64,000 bases of DNA from NCBI RefSeq assembly GCF_947495325.1, contig NZ_CANLYK010000001.1, positions 744,001 through 808,000 of the forward strand. The letters run 5' to 3'. Under the pieces are notes generated by a model. The model had not been told where the DNA came from. It was given only the letters and a program-made list of their open reading frames with translations, and did not search any database. The position numbers and the translations under genes were made by a program. The first letter of the stretch is position 1. Every line of letters starts with the position of its first letter. This stretch comes from an uncultured Allomuricauda sp. (lineage in GTDB: Bacteria; Bacteroidota; Bacteroidia; Flavobacteriales; Flavobacteriaceae). Shown piece after piece: positions 47,982-57,464 of the stretch.

Positions 47982-50753
47982 TCAAAATTTGAAATTATAT
48001 GTTATTGTGGGCACTGGTATGGAGAAAATAGAACTTTGAAAGGCCTTTATCCCTCCGTCTTCCGTAACAAAGAATACTGAATACGGGTTATTTCTTCCCA
48101 ATACGTTATAGATGGAAAAACTCCAAAAACTATGGGCAAACTTCTTTATTTTATGATTTCCCTCCACATTAAAACTCAAATCCAATCGATAGTAGTCAGG
48201 AATCCTAAACTTATTCCGGTCACTATACAACACAAATTCAGAATTATTGAACGTAAAACTTCCTATCGGAAAAGTTACAGGTCTTCCTGTTTGGTATACA
48301 AAATTGGCAGATGCACTAAACCTCTTGGTAAACTTATAGTTGGCCACGACACTTATATCGTGTGGTTTATCATAATTTGATGGAAAAAAATCACCATTGT
48401 TAACTACTTCTTCATTGAATTCACTATCCAATTTCACAAATGATCTTGAGTATGTATAACCCAACCAACCGTTTAGCCTTCCTTCGTTTTTCTTTAGTAA
48501 GAATTCGACCCCATAGGCTTTTCCATCTCCTTGTAACACCTCTGTCTCAATGGCTTGATTAAGCAGTAGTTGGGCCCCTACCTTATAGTCCAACAAATTT
48601 CTTTGCTGTTTATAATAACCTTCAATGCTTAGTTCATACTTATTACCTTCTAAGTTTTTATAAAAACCTAAAGAAGCTTGATATGCTTCTTGGGGCTTGA
48701 TGTTTAAATCGGATAATTTCCATGTATCTGTTGGAGATGCCGTGGTATTATTGGATAACGTATGAATGTACTGAAAAGCATTATTAAGGCTTGCTTTCAC
48801 TGAAAAGTCAGGCTTAATGAAATACCTCGCGGAAATCCGTACTTCTGGACCTCCAAATGTTTCTATTACTTCGTTTTTATCAAATTCCCGTATTTCTGCT
48901 AAAGTAGCACTACTTCGCGGTGCGTTATCTTCGTAAATACGCTGTGCTGAAGCACCAAGCGCGGCATAAAAGGAATACCTGAGCCCCATATCTACTAATA
49001 ACTTATCACTTACCTTATACCTGTCAGATAAAAAGATTGCAGACTCCAGACCTTTTTCTTCAGCTAGGGTCAAAGTCGAAACATCAGAATCTGAAGTTAG
49101 TGGGGCAATTTCTCCAGGGTTTACAACATAAAGCTTGCTGGATAAACCATAATCAAATTTGTGTTTATCACTATGAAGGTATTTTATCTTAATCTTAATC
49201 TCGGTTTCGTTGTTTTTGTACCCTAAATCAAAATCATCGTTGGATTCACCATCAAACTCAATCCCAAATTTATATTCGCTATTGGAAAGTATGAGACTTC
49301 CTGTGTTCTTTTCATTAAACTTATGGTCCCATTTCAATGAAACCAATCTATTGCTGTAATCAAATATGGAATCTGATGTAATGCTAAAGGCATCTCGACT
49401 AAAATAGCCCGTAGCTTTTATTTCGTTATTGTCGTTTATGGTATGGTTGTACTTAGCGATGAGGTCGAAAAATGAGGCTGTACTATTACTCAGTTGCTCA
49501 TCATCCAATGCGCGTAATATCCAATCTGAATAAGTACCCCTGCCACCAATAAGTAATGCCGATTTATCCTTTACTATAGGGGTTTCAAGTACAATATTGC
49601 TTGTTACCGGCCCTATGGAAGCCTCTCCTGCAAATTTTTGTGTGTTTCCATCTTTGGTGGTAATATCAAAGACCGAGGAAAGCCTTCCTCCAAATTCCGC
49701 AGGAATGTTTCCTTTATAAATCTCTGCCAACCCCGTACTATATGGGTTGATTGCTGAAAAGATACCAAAAAAATGAGATGGATTGTAAACAACCCCATCA
49801 TCCAATAAGATTAGATTTTGGTCAGCTCTCCCTCCTCTTACATTATAACCAGCAGCCCCCTCACCAGCAGTGGTAATACCTGGTAAAGTAACTGCTGCTT
49901 TCAATACATCCCTTTCCCCCAACACCAAAGGAATGTTCTTTATTTTCTCAACTTCAATCAAGGTTACCCCCGTCAATGCCGTTTCTACATTTCTATCTCT
50001 ATTTGCCTCTACAATAACCTCGTCCAAGACCTCTAGACTTTCATTCAGTTGAAAATTAAAAACACCATCATTATACAGAATAATTTTGGTTCTTGAGCCT
50101 TGAATACCAAGTCCTTTGGTTTCTAAAATGTTTTCGCCTGCAGGAAGGTCAATGCTATAATTTCCATTTGCATTGGTAGATGTACCAATATCTTTTCCTT
50201 GAAGAATAATAGCTAAATCCGGGATAGGTTGCCCTTTAGCATTAACAGCTTTTCCAGTCAGTGTAAATGTCCTTCTTCGATTGCTCTTATTTTCTTTTCC
50301 AATTTTAACAACTTTTAATTCTTTGTTTATGTCATTTTCATCTGTTTCCACAAATAAAGGGGCTAAATTTTCTAATTCTTCAACCTCAATTTCGGAGTCG
50401 GTCAGCTCTTCTTCCTTTCCAAAAAAGTCCTTTGGCAAGGAATTATAAATTTGGTTATTCTGAAGTAGAAATATTCTTTGTTCGTCCATGATGTGGAAAT
50501 TGAATGCCGTATTCTTGAATAATTCTTCCAGGACTTCATCAATTCTTAAATCTGTATATTCTCCGGAAACCTTTACCCCTTTTAGCCATGATACGATATA
50601 GAAAAAACTGTATTCTGTTTTCTCTTCAATAGCAGAAAGTGCCTCATTTAAATCTGTGTCGTTGAAAGACACCGAAATCTTTGGAATCTCCGCTTGGGAA
50701 TGTACATATTGCATACTTACTAAAAGCATGAGGCTCACTAGGATTCTTTTCAT
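47982..50753 (-). CDS. TonB-dependent receptor with STN and carboxypeptidase-like domains
   Basis: 923 residues. Signal peptide (1-19), STN domain (about 25-100, I-S-V-S-F-N-D-T-D-L-N-E-A-L-S-A-I), an acidic linker, a carboxypeptidase-regulatory-like domain (about 163-245), plug (about 260-380, Y-N-V-R-G-G-R-A-D-Q-N-L-I-L-L-D-D) and a 22-strand outer-membrane barrel ending I-T-Y-N-F-K-F. It should import an unknown ligand using TonB energy. An STN domain usually passes a signal to an anti-sigma factor, but no FecI/FecR pair is in the window. Its ATG overlaps the stop of the upstream gene (ATGA). Confidence 0.93.
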   Translation of the reverse strand: MKRILVSLMLLVSMQYVHSQAEIPKISVSFNDTDLNEALSAIEEKTEYSFFYIVSWLKGVKVSGEYTDLRIDEVLEELFKNTAFNFHIMDEQRIFLLQNNQIYNSLPKDFFGKEEELTDSEIEVEELENLAPLFVETDENDINKELKVVKIGKENKSNRRRTFTLTGKAVNAKGQPIPDLAIILQGKDIGTSTNANGNYSIDLPAGENILETKGLGIQGSRTKIILYNDGVFNFQLNESLEVLDEVIVEANRDRNVETALTGVTLIEVEKIKNIPLVLGERDVLKAAVTLPGITTAGEGAAGYNVRGGRADQNLILLDDGVVYNPSHFFGIFSAINPYSTGLAEIYKGNIPAEFGGRLSSVFDITTKDGNTQKFAGEASIGPVTSNIVLETPIVKDKSALLIGGRGTYSDWILRALDDEQLSNSTASFFDLIAKYNHTINDNNEIKATGYFSRDAFSITSDSIFDYSNRLVSLKWDHKFNEKNTGSLILSNSEYKFGIEFDGESNDDFDLGYKNNETEIKIKIKYLHSDKHKFDYGLSSKLYVVNPGEIAPLTSDSDVSTLTLAEEKGLESAIFLSDRYKVSDKLLVDMGLRYSFYAALGASAQRIYEDNAPRSSATLAEIREFDKNEVIETFGGPEVRISARYFIKPDFSVKASLNNAFQYIHTLSNNTTASPTDTWKLSDLNIKPQEAYQASLGFYKNLEGNKYELSIEGYYKQQRNLLDYKVGAQLLLNQAIETEVLQGDGKAYGVEFLLKKNEGRLNGWLGYTYSRSFVKLDSEFNEEVVNNGDFFPSNYDKPHDISVVANYKFTKRFSASANFVYQTGRPVTFPIGSFTFNNSEFVLYSDRNKFRIPDYYRLDLSFNVEGNHKIKKFAHSFWSFSIYNVLGRNNPYSVFFVTEDGGIKAFQSSIFSIPVPTITYNFKF

Positions 50754-51514
50754 TTCACCAATGGTTTTTTCGTATTGGACAATTGTATTTCTATACGCTT
50801 CATAAGGCCAATATGAAACCCATCAGTATCCGTTTTGTTACGCCAATTTACCTTTCTATAATATTCATTAATATCATTTTTAAATTCTGGAAATAGACTT
50901 GTTATGCTTTTTTTAGATTTTAGTAAAACATATTTGTTAGTATAGTATAAGACATATTCACTTCGTCCATCTAAAAACTCATCAAAAATGAATGTGTCTT
51001 TTCTTTCAAACTTCTTTTTTACCCGCTTTGCATAAAGTGTGAAAAATGCGTTTTTCACCAAAACTTCATAGAATCCAGTCGGTAAACTTTCTGCATTAAT
51101 CTGCTCAAATACCCTTCCTTCTATTTCAAAACTTTCAATGTTTTCTTTAAACAGTTTAATTGTTCCTACGCCTGCTTTCTGAATTATTTTCAGCAATAAT
51201 TCATCGTTATAGACGTCATACTTTAGATCAAGGTCAAAATACCTCTGTCCATTGTAATCTATAGAACCACTGTGGAAATCATCACTTTTAAAAAACTGGG
51301 TGTTTTCGTTGATGGTTCTATACTCTTGAACATATAGAACTCCTTGATATAAGTTAGTGTTATCGACTCCGATAAAATCATCAAACAATAAGTAGTAGTC
51401 CCTCTCCTTCTCAGAGATTTGACCATGACAAAAAACAAAATTGAGCAGGAACCCAACTAGGAAAGAAAACAGTTGGAAATAGCTATTAATGAAAGTTTTT
51501 TTGGAACAGTCCAA
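50750..51514 (-). CDS. Secreted protein of unknown function, first gene of the receptor operon
   Basis: 254 residues with a TTG start; no ATG lies near enough to serve, and the signal peptide (about 12-33, ending F-C-H-G-Q) begins soon after. The mature part is beta-rich with many tyrosines (V-L-Y-V-Q-E-Y-R, Y-V-L-Y-Y-T-N-K-Y-V-L-L) and no enzyme motif. An ATGA overlap couples it to the TonB receptor, so it is probably a periplasmic or outer-membrane accessory of that system. I know no named family for it. Confidence 0.75.
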   Translation of the reverse strand: MDCSKKTFINSYFQLFSFLVGFLLNFVFCHGQISEKERDYYLLFDDFIGVDNTNLYQGVLYVQEYRTINENTQFFKSDDFHSGSIDYNGQRYFDLDLKYDVYNDELLLKIIQKAGVGTIKLFKENIESFEIEGRVFEQINAESLPTGFYEVLVKNAFFTLYAKRVKKKFERKDTFIFDEFLDGRSEYVLYYTNKYVLLKSKKSITSLFPEFKNDINEYYRKVNWRNKTDTDGFHIGLMKRIEIQLSNTKKPLVK

Positions 51515-51678
51515 AGCAAAACATTTAAATTCAAAAAAATAGCTATCAACACTAAAATATATATTTAAAAATAATAAAGCAGTATAACCAGCGGAATATT
51601 TTTAAATTAAATTATTTCTTAAGATTAACTGCTTGATTAATAATAAGTAGTGTTTTAAAATGAGAAGTTTGAAATGGC

Positions 51679-54078
51679 TTACTCCTTTGAGGGCTTAAAA
51701 ACAAGTAATGAGGCTGCGGTCTCCTCGATCTCCTCCTTGTTCATCATCATTTTTCTAAATTCTCCATTTACAAAAAGTTCCGCTTGATCCTTATAGTATT
51801 TGCTCAGGGGGTTTCCTGATTGTCCTGTTGGTAGGATGCTTATACTGTTTTCCACGTCTGAAAAATCAATTATACGGCGTGTAGATGGTCCAGAACTTAC
51901 ACGATACAGACCTGTACTATCATACTTAAAGCTCATATTGTTGATTACTTCTTGTGTACCCTCTACCGGGTATGGGCCTACATTAAAAAATTTACGCAAG
52001 GATTCCACTTGACCAATAGGATGTGGGTGTTCCAATGTATGGGCTTTATCCCAGGTCCATTCACTTGGGTCTGGACCAAAATCAGCGACCAATGATTTCC
52101 ATGCATCCGCAAATGATTTTAATGCGATTTCGTCCCTGGTTTCAACTTTATCCTTAGTTGTAATATTATCCCACCATATTCCTTTTTCCTTTCGAGTGCC
52201 AAAGGCAATATGACGTTTGAATAAATGTGTTGCCAAAAACTGGTTAAATTGTTCTGTGCCCATTTCATCTTCAAAGGTATTTTTAAGCACAAAATATTCG
52301 CATCTATGATAAAGTAGGGCACTTGTACTTTCCAAGGTATACGTTCCATCCCAATTCTTAAGTGCGTCTAATTGTACTAATTGGTCATTTGATAAGGGGG
52401 TGATATCCAAGAGTTTTATCAATTCGGACACCATTTTTGGATTAATTGGGGAAGTAATGTCAAGTGTCATTTTAGAAGTGGATTCCAAGTCCCAATCATC
52501 TTTTGCACTTAATAGCTCTACAATTCTAACAGCTCTGTTTTCCGGGAGGTAGTAGCCAGGATAAACCATTCCAGAAATGGGATCAGGTTGGTTGTTAGCC
52601 GAGTATACATAATTCCATGGAGGGTTTATGGCGCTTGGGTTCTCTGAAAAATCCAAATAATCTAAACGTTCTTCCTCACCAGAAGCTCCATTCAGAACAA
52701 ATTTAGTAGATACACTATCTGGCATCTGATACAATTTTGCAGTTGCCCACCAAGCTACATTACCCTTGGCATCTCCATACATTATATTTAAGCCTGGGGC
52801 ATGTATTTTGGGGAGGGCTTTCTTAAACTCATCAATATCCTTGGCCGTGCACATACCATATAAACCTTTCATTATCTTATTGTCCACCTGTGTATAGATC
52901 CATGACATCGAAATCGGTGTTTCTCCCTTAATTTGATTGGCTATATTGTTAAGCACTGGACCATGCCTTGTTTTCTTGTATTTGAAAACAATAGTTTCCC
53001 CATCCTTTACCTTAATGTTTTTTGTTACATACTCATAATTCTTCCAACCAGATTCGGTTTTATATTTTGTACTATCCGATGGATGGGTTTCTTCAAAATA
53101 AAAATCAATATCATCGTTCTCAAACATTGTCAATCCAAATGCCAAATTTCTATCGTGGGCAAGAATGGGAAATGGAACCCCCGCCAAGTAGTATCCGTAT
53201 TTTTCATATTTCGGGGTGATGACATGGGCTTCATACCAAACGGAAGGTTGAGCAAATTCTATATGGGGATCGTTTGCAAATATAACCTTGCCATTTTTGG
53301 TTTTCTCTGGTGATAGCACCCAGCTATTGCTTCCAACAAACTTTGGTACTGGAAGTTTTTCCATAACACTGGTAACGTTTGCCGTAATGTTCGTTTTTAG
53401 GGAATCTGAAACGGTCTTTTTGAAATTCTTGATCCAAAGGGTTGATGTATCGGACTCTATTGCCAATTCATTTACATATTCATCCCCGAGCTGATTTCTA
53501 AGATTGGTCAACAACGGGTCTGTTTTATGGGCCATTGCAAAACTAAAGGCCATGTAACCCATAGTGTTGTATACATCTTCAATGGAAAATGGTTTTTTTT
53601 CCAAGCCGGTAAGATAAAATTCCACTGGGGTTGGGCCTTCTGCTATAAACTGATTAATTCCGTCTAGATAAGCATTTGAGAGCGTTACCATTTCGCTTCC
53701 CATATCCAAGTTGGAAACCGTTTTCGTTGTATAATCATCTATCCCAAGAGAAAGAAAAAACTTGTCCGTTCCTACTAAATCTTTACCAAACACTTCGGAA
53801 AGTCCTCCTTTTGCTATTCTCCTTAGCAATTCCATTTGCCATAGACGATCTTGGGCATGGACATATCCCAAACTTCGGAAAGCATCTTCTTTATTGCTGG
53901 CATATATATGAGGGATTCCGTAGGCGTCGTAAAATACGTTGACCTCGGTTTGTATTCCTGATAATGTCTTTTTTCCGTTGTAATCTGGCTTAAGGGAATT
54001 TATGAATATCAGCAGACCAATGACAACAAGGCATAGGGCACTAATAAGTACGAGAAGTACTTTTTTTAATTTTTTCAC
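51679..54078 (-). CDS. Penicillin acylase family (S45) Ntn-hydrolase
   Basis: 799 residues with a GTG start and an N-terminal membrane helix (about 7-27). The alpha region (about 40-245) is followed by the self-cleavage site G249-S250-N251-S-W, where Ser250 becomes the N-terminal nucleophile after maturation. The beta chain has the H-G-P-V motif near 375. Members hydrolyse amides such as penicillins, acyl-homoserine lactones or peptides; the real substrate here is unknown. It lies 80 bp downstream of the DsbD-like gene and may be read from the same transcript. Confidence 0.9.
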   Translation of the reverse strand: MKKLKKVLLVLISALCLVVIGLLIFINSLKPDYNGKKTLSGIQTEVNVFYDAYGIPHIYASNKEDAFRSLGYVHAQDRLWQMELLRRIAKGGLSEVFGKDLVGTDKFFLSLGIDDYTTKTVSNLDMGSEMVTLSNAYLDGINQFIAEGPTPVEFYLTGLEKKPFSIEDVYNTMGYMAFSFAMAHKTDPLLTNLRNQLGDEYVNELAIESDTSTLWIKNFKKTVSDSLKTNITANVTSVMEKLPVPKFVGSNSWVLSPEKTKNGKVIFANDPHIEFAQPSVWYEAHVITPKYEKYGYYLAGVPFPILAHDRNLAFGLTMFENDDIDFYFEETHPSDSTKYKTESGWKNYEYVTKNIKVKDGETIVFKYKKTRHGPVLNNIANQIKGETPISMSWIYTQVDNKIMKGLYGMCTAKDIDEFKKALPKIHAPGLNIMYGDAKGNVAWWATAKLYQMPDSVSTKFVLNGASGEEERLDYLDFSENPSAINPPWNYVYSANNQPDPISGMVYPGYYLPENRAVRIVELLSAKDDWDLESTSKMTLDITSPINPKMVSELIKLLDITPLSNDQLVQLDALKNWDGTYTLESTSALLYHRCEYFVLKNTFEDEMGTEQFNQFLATHLFKRHIAFGTRKEKGIWWDNITTKDKVETRDEIALKSFADAWKSLVADFGPDPSEWTWDKAHTLEHPHPIGQVESLRKFFNVGPYPVEGTQEVINNMSFKYDSTGLYRVSSGPSTRRIIDFSDVENSISILPTGQSGNPLSKYYKDQAELFVNGEFRKMMMNKEEIEETAASLLVFKPSKE

Positions 54079-54158
54079 TGGGGTTTTTTGATTGAGTTAT
54101 TAGTCTAACTAAGGTACTATTTTTTCTAAAAAGGGAAAATTACCTGAAAAACAGAAAA

Positions 54159-56138
54159 TTATTTGTTCATGGAAAGCTGATACTTTTCCAAACCAGATTT
54201 CAACCACCTTTCATAGACATTTGCATCAACATATTGTACAGATTCGTTCAAGATTTCGAGGTTTGGAGAGAGCAGCACATAATACGGCTGGGATGCAGCA
54301 TTGAAGTTTATGGTTTGGAAAGTGCCCCATTTTTGTCCTATGGTTTCAATAGTCTTAATTCTTCCAGAATCGTATTTAAAATCAAACTTTTCTTCTTCCG
54401 GAAGCTCTTTTCTATCGTCAACATATAATGAAATCAATACGTATTCATCCTTTAGGATTGGATATATGTTTGCATCACTCCATACGTTTTCTTCCATTTT
54501 ACGGCAATTCACACAGGCCCATCCTGTGAAATCCAACAAAATAGGTTTATTTACTTCCTGTGCGTAAGCAACCCCTTCTTCAAAATCCTTAAAACAATCC
54601 AAACCTAACGGACAATCACTTTCTGTTTCTGTTATACTATAGAAATCAGGAGGAGGAAAACCGCTAAGTAATTTGAGGTTTGTAATAGTAAATAGACCCA
54701 ATACAAGGTATACGGAAAAAACAATGCTAACCAATCCAATGAGTTTTCGAGTCAGTGAAAGTTTTTGCTTTGGACCATCATGTGGGAATTTAAATATTCC
54801 AAAAAGGTACAGTGCCAATAGTACAAAAAGTACTATCCAAATACCTAAAAATATTTCTCTCTTAAAAATCCCCCAATTTCCTACCAAATCAGCATTAGAA
54901 AGAAATTTGAATGCAAGTGCCAACTCTAAAAATCCCAAGACCACTTTTACAGTAGTCATCCATCCACCAGATTTCGGCAAAGAATTCAACCAAGCTGGGA
55001 AAAGGGCAAATAAGGCAAATGGCAAGGCCAAGGCCAAACCAAAACCAACCATTCCGGCCGATAGGTTCGTTGCCACGTTTCCTTCAGCCAAGGTGGTACT
55101 TCCCAAAAGTCCTCCCAAAATTGGCCCGGTACATGAAAATGAAACTATGGCCAGGGTCAATGCCATAAAAAATATTCCCATTCCACCTCCTACCTTGGTG
55201 GAAGCCGCATCCATTTTGTTGGCCCAAGAATTGGGTAGTGTCAACTCGTAATATCCAAAAAACGAAAAGGCGAAAAACACAAAAATGACGAAGAAAAAGA
55301 CATTCAACCAAATGTTGGTTGCAATCGTATTTAGAATTTGGGAGTCTATGGAATCAAACAAATGAAACGGCAGACTCAACAAAAAATAAATCAGTACAAT
55401 AAAGAATCCATATAAAATGGCATTTGCAATACCTTTTGATTTTTGTTGGGATTGCTTTGTAAAAAAGGAAACCGTAAGAGGTATCATTGGAAAAACACAG
55501 GGAGTCAACAATGCGATTAGGCCTCCTAAAAATCCTAAACCAAATACCATCCATAGGTTAGATTTACCCTGTTCTCCTTGCAAAGCGCCCTGATTTAAAA
55601 GTGCTTTGTTTTTTAAATCCAACTTTAATAATGTGCCCAACGCAAGGCTACGTTCGTCCAGATTCTTTTCCTGGCTTACGAAATCGCTCCCATCCAGTGA
55701 AATTTGGAATAATTCATCTTTTGGGATACAGACTTCCTTACATATCTGATAGAATAAATTAACCGAAACCTGGGTAACATTTGATTTTAAGAGCTTAATC
55801 CTTTGTGTAAAAATGGCTTCTTTCTTGAAAAAGGTTTCATCAACCTCAAAAACGTCACTAAATTCTGTTATGGTTTTGCTCTCAGTGGTTTTACCAACCA
55901 ATTCGTAGTCCTCACCAGCTCCTTCAAATGTAAACTCACTGGGAAGTGAGCCGCCTTCTGCCGTATATTGGGAATAGACATGCCAACCTTCTAAAATTTC
56001 TCCTTTGAATACTAGCTCATATTCTGAATCCGATAGCTTCTTTACTTCATGTGACCATAGCGCTGGGTTATCCCCAGTTTGCCCTTGAACAGTTAAGTTG
56101 GCAAAAAACAATCCCAAGAATAGAAACAAAAACCTCAT
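54159..56138 (-). CDS. DsbD-like thiol:disulfide interchange protein
   Basis: 659 residues. A signal peptide (1-20) is followed by an N-terminal DsbD-alpha-type Ig domain (about 25-150, with the C-K-E-V-C pair), eight membrane helices containing the redox cysteines in T-P-C-V-F-P and S-C-T-G-P, and a C-terminal thioredoxin domain with W-A-C-V-N-C-R-K (about 535-545). It passes electrons from cytoplasmic thioredoxin to periplasmic thiols. The three-module layout matches full DsbD. Its ATG overlaps the tilS stop (ATGA). Confidence 0.9.
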   Translation of the reverse strand: MRFLFLFLGLFFANLTVQGQTGDNPALWSHEVKKLSDSEYELVFKGEILEGWHVYSQYTAEGGSLPSEFTFEGAGEDYELVGKTTESKTITEFSDVFEVDETFFKKEAIFTQRIKLLKSNVTQVSVNLFYQICKEVCIPKDELFQISLDGSDFVSQEKNLDERSLALGTLLKLDLKNKALLNQGALQGEQGKSNLWMVFGLGFLGGLIALLTPCVFPMIPLTVSFFTKQSQQKSKGIANAILYGFFIVLIYFLLSLPFHLFDSIDSQILNTIATNIWLNVFFFVIFVFFAFSFFGYYELTLPNSWANKMDAASTKVGGGMGIFFMALTLAIVSFSCTGPILGGLLGSTTLAEGNVATNLSAGMVGFGLALALPFALFALFPAWLNSLPKSGGWMTTVKVVLGFLELALAFKFLSNADLVGNWGIFKREIFLGIWIVLFVLLALYLFGIFKFPHDGPKQKLSLTRKLIGLVSIVFSVYLVLGLFTITNLKLLSGFPPPDFYSITETESDCPLGLDCFKDFEEGVAYAQEVNKPILLDFTGWACVNCRKMEENVWSDANIYPILKDEYVLISLYVDDRKELPEEEKFDFKYDSGRIKTIETIGQKWGTFQTINFNAASQPYYVLLSPNLEILNESVQYVDANVYERWLKSGLEKYQLSMNK

Positions 56139-57442
56139 ACAGAAAGTGTAATTTTTAAAATACTTTTTGTTGATTCATCAACCTTAAAACGCTCATCCAA
56201 TCTTTTACCAACAACCCAAACAATGTTCTTTCCCGAACATAACAGCCATTGTTTTTCCTTGGACAGGACATCTGTCTTTTCATCTTTAAAGAATTTTGAC
56301 AGTTTCTTTTTTCCTTGCATACCAAAGGGATAAAAATAGTCGCCTTTTTCCCAATTCCTTAATAGTAACGGATAGTTTAACTTTTCCTTATCTATATAAA
56401 TTACATTTTGCAAAGGCTTTTGCAAGGTTTTAACGGTTTCAATCTTTAATTGGACTGGATTTATAATATGGCTATCATCTTCTGAAATCACAAAGACCGT
56501 GTTTTTTTTACTTTCCTTTTTTGAAAGGAGTAAATGTTCTCGGTCTTTAATCAATTTATAGGTTTTTGATTCTACTTTTTTGCCACTCATAGCGGCTAAA
56601 AGTCCTTTAACATCCACCCATTCCGTAAATCCAAACTCATTAAAAAGTTGATATAGATAAGGTTCAATAGGATGCAGTTCCGCTAAATCTTCTATGCGTA
56701 TTCTGTAATGGCCTACCTCCTGCACAAACAACTTCTCTTTGAGCTCATTGATATGATTCTGAATCAAGGCATTGGTTTGAATTAAGTGCTCTTGTGTCTT
56801 TTTAAAATTTCCCATAAATGTTGGATGCAGTTCCTTTAATTTGGGCACAATTTCATGACGGATTTTATTCCGTAGATATTTACTTTCTACATTGCTACTA
56901 TCTTCTCTCCATTCAATTTGTTCTGCTTTTGCAAATTCCAGGATTTTATTTCGTGAAAAATTCAGAAGTGGCCTAAAGACACGTCCATTTTGAGCTGGAA
57001 TTCCAGACAAACCATCAATACCCGTTCCTCTTGAAAGATTTATTATAAATGTTTCCAAACTATCATCCGCATGATGTGCCGTCAATACAAAATCAAAACC
57101 ATCAGCATCCATAATTTCGTGAAACCATTGATAGCGTAGTTCCCTCGCTGCCATCTGCACCGAACCCTTATGGGTTTGGGTATATTTTTTTGTGTCAAAG
57201 GATTTTACGAGGATAGGTATTTTTAGTTGCTTGGCCAGCTCTCTGACAAATAATTCGTCTTCATCACTTTCCGCTCCTCTAAGGTTAAAATTGCAGTGCG
57301 CCAATGTAACATTCAACCCCAGTTTAACGCACAAATGTGCCAACACAACACTATCCACTCCCCCACTACAAGCCAATAGCAATCGCTTCTCTTTTAAAAA
57401 GGGAAAACCTGTTTTGATATGAGCTATAAATTGCGTCAACAT
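56135..57442 (-). CDS. tilS: tRNA(Ile)-lysidine synthetase
   Basis: 435 residues. The PP-loop S-G-G-V-D-S is at 26-31 and D-x-x-L-T-A-H-H-A-D-D-S near 120. The N-type ATP pyrophosphatase domain is followed by the C-terminal tRNA-binding domain with P-F-G-M-Q-G-K-K-K-L-S-K. TilS converts cytidine 34 of tRNA(Ile2) to lysidine so that it reads AUA. Member of the FMN reductase-pabB-tilS-dsbD run. Confidence 0.94.
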   Translation of the reverse strand: MLTQFIAHIKTGFPFLKEKRLLLACSGGVDSVVLAHLCVKLGLNVTLAHCNFNLRGAESDEDELFVRELAKQLKIPILVKSFDTKKYTQTHKGSVQMAARELRYQWFHEIMDADGFDFVLTAHHADDSLETFIINLSRGTGIDGLSGIPAQNGRVFRPLLNFSRNKILEFAKAEQIEWREDSSNVESKYLRNKIRHEIVPKLKELHPTFMGNFKKTQEHLIQTNALIQNHINELKEKLFVQEVGHYRIRIEDLAELHPIEPYLYQLFNEFGFTEWVDVKGLLAAMSGKKVESKTYKLIKDREHLLLSKKESKKNTVFVISEDDSHIINPVQLKIETVKTLQKPLQNVIYIDKEKLNYPLLLRNWEKGDYFYPFGMQGKKKLSKFFKDEKTDVLSKEKQWLLCSGKNIVWVVGKRLDERFKVDESTKSILKITLSV

Positions 57443-57464
57443 AGTGTAAAATTAACAATAAACT

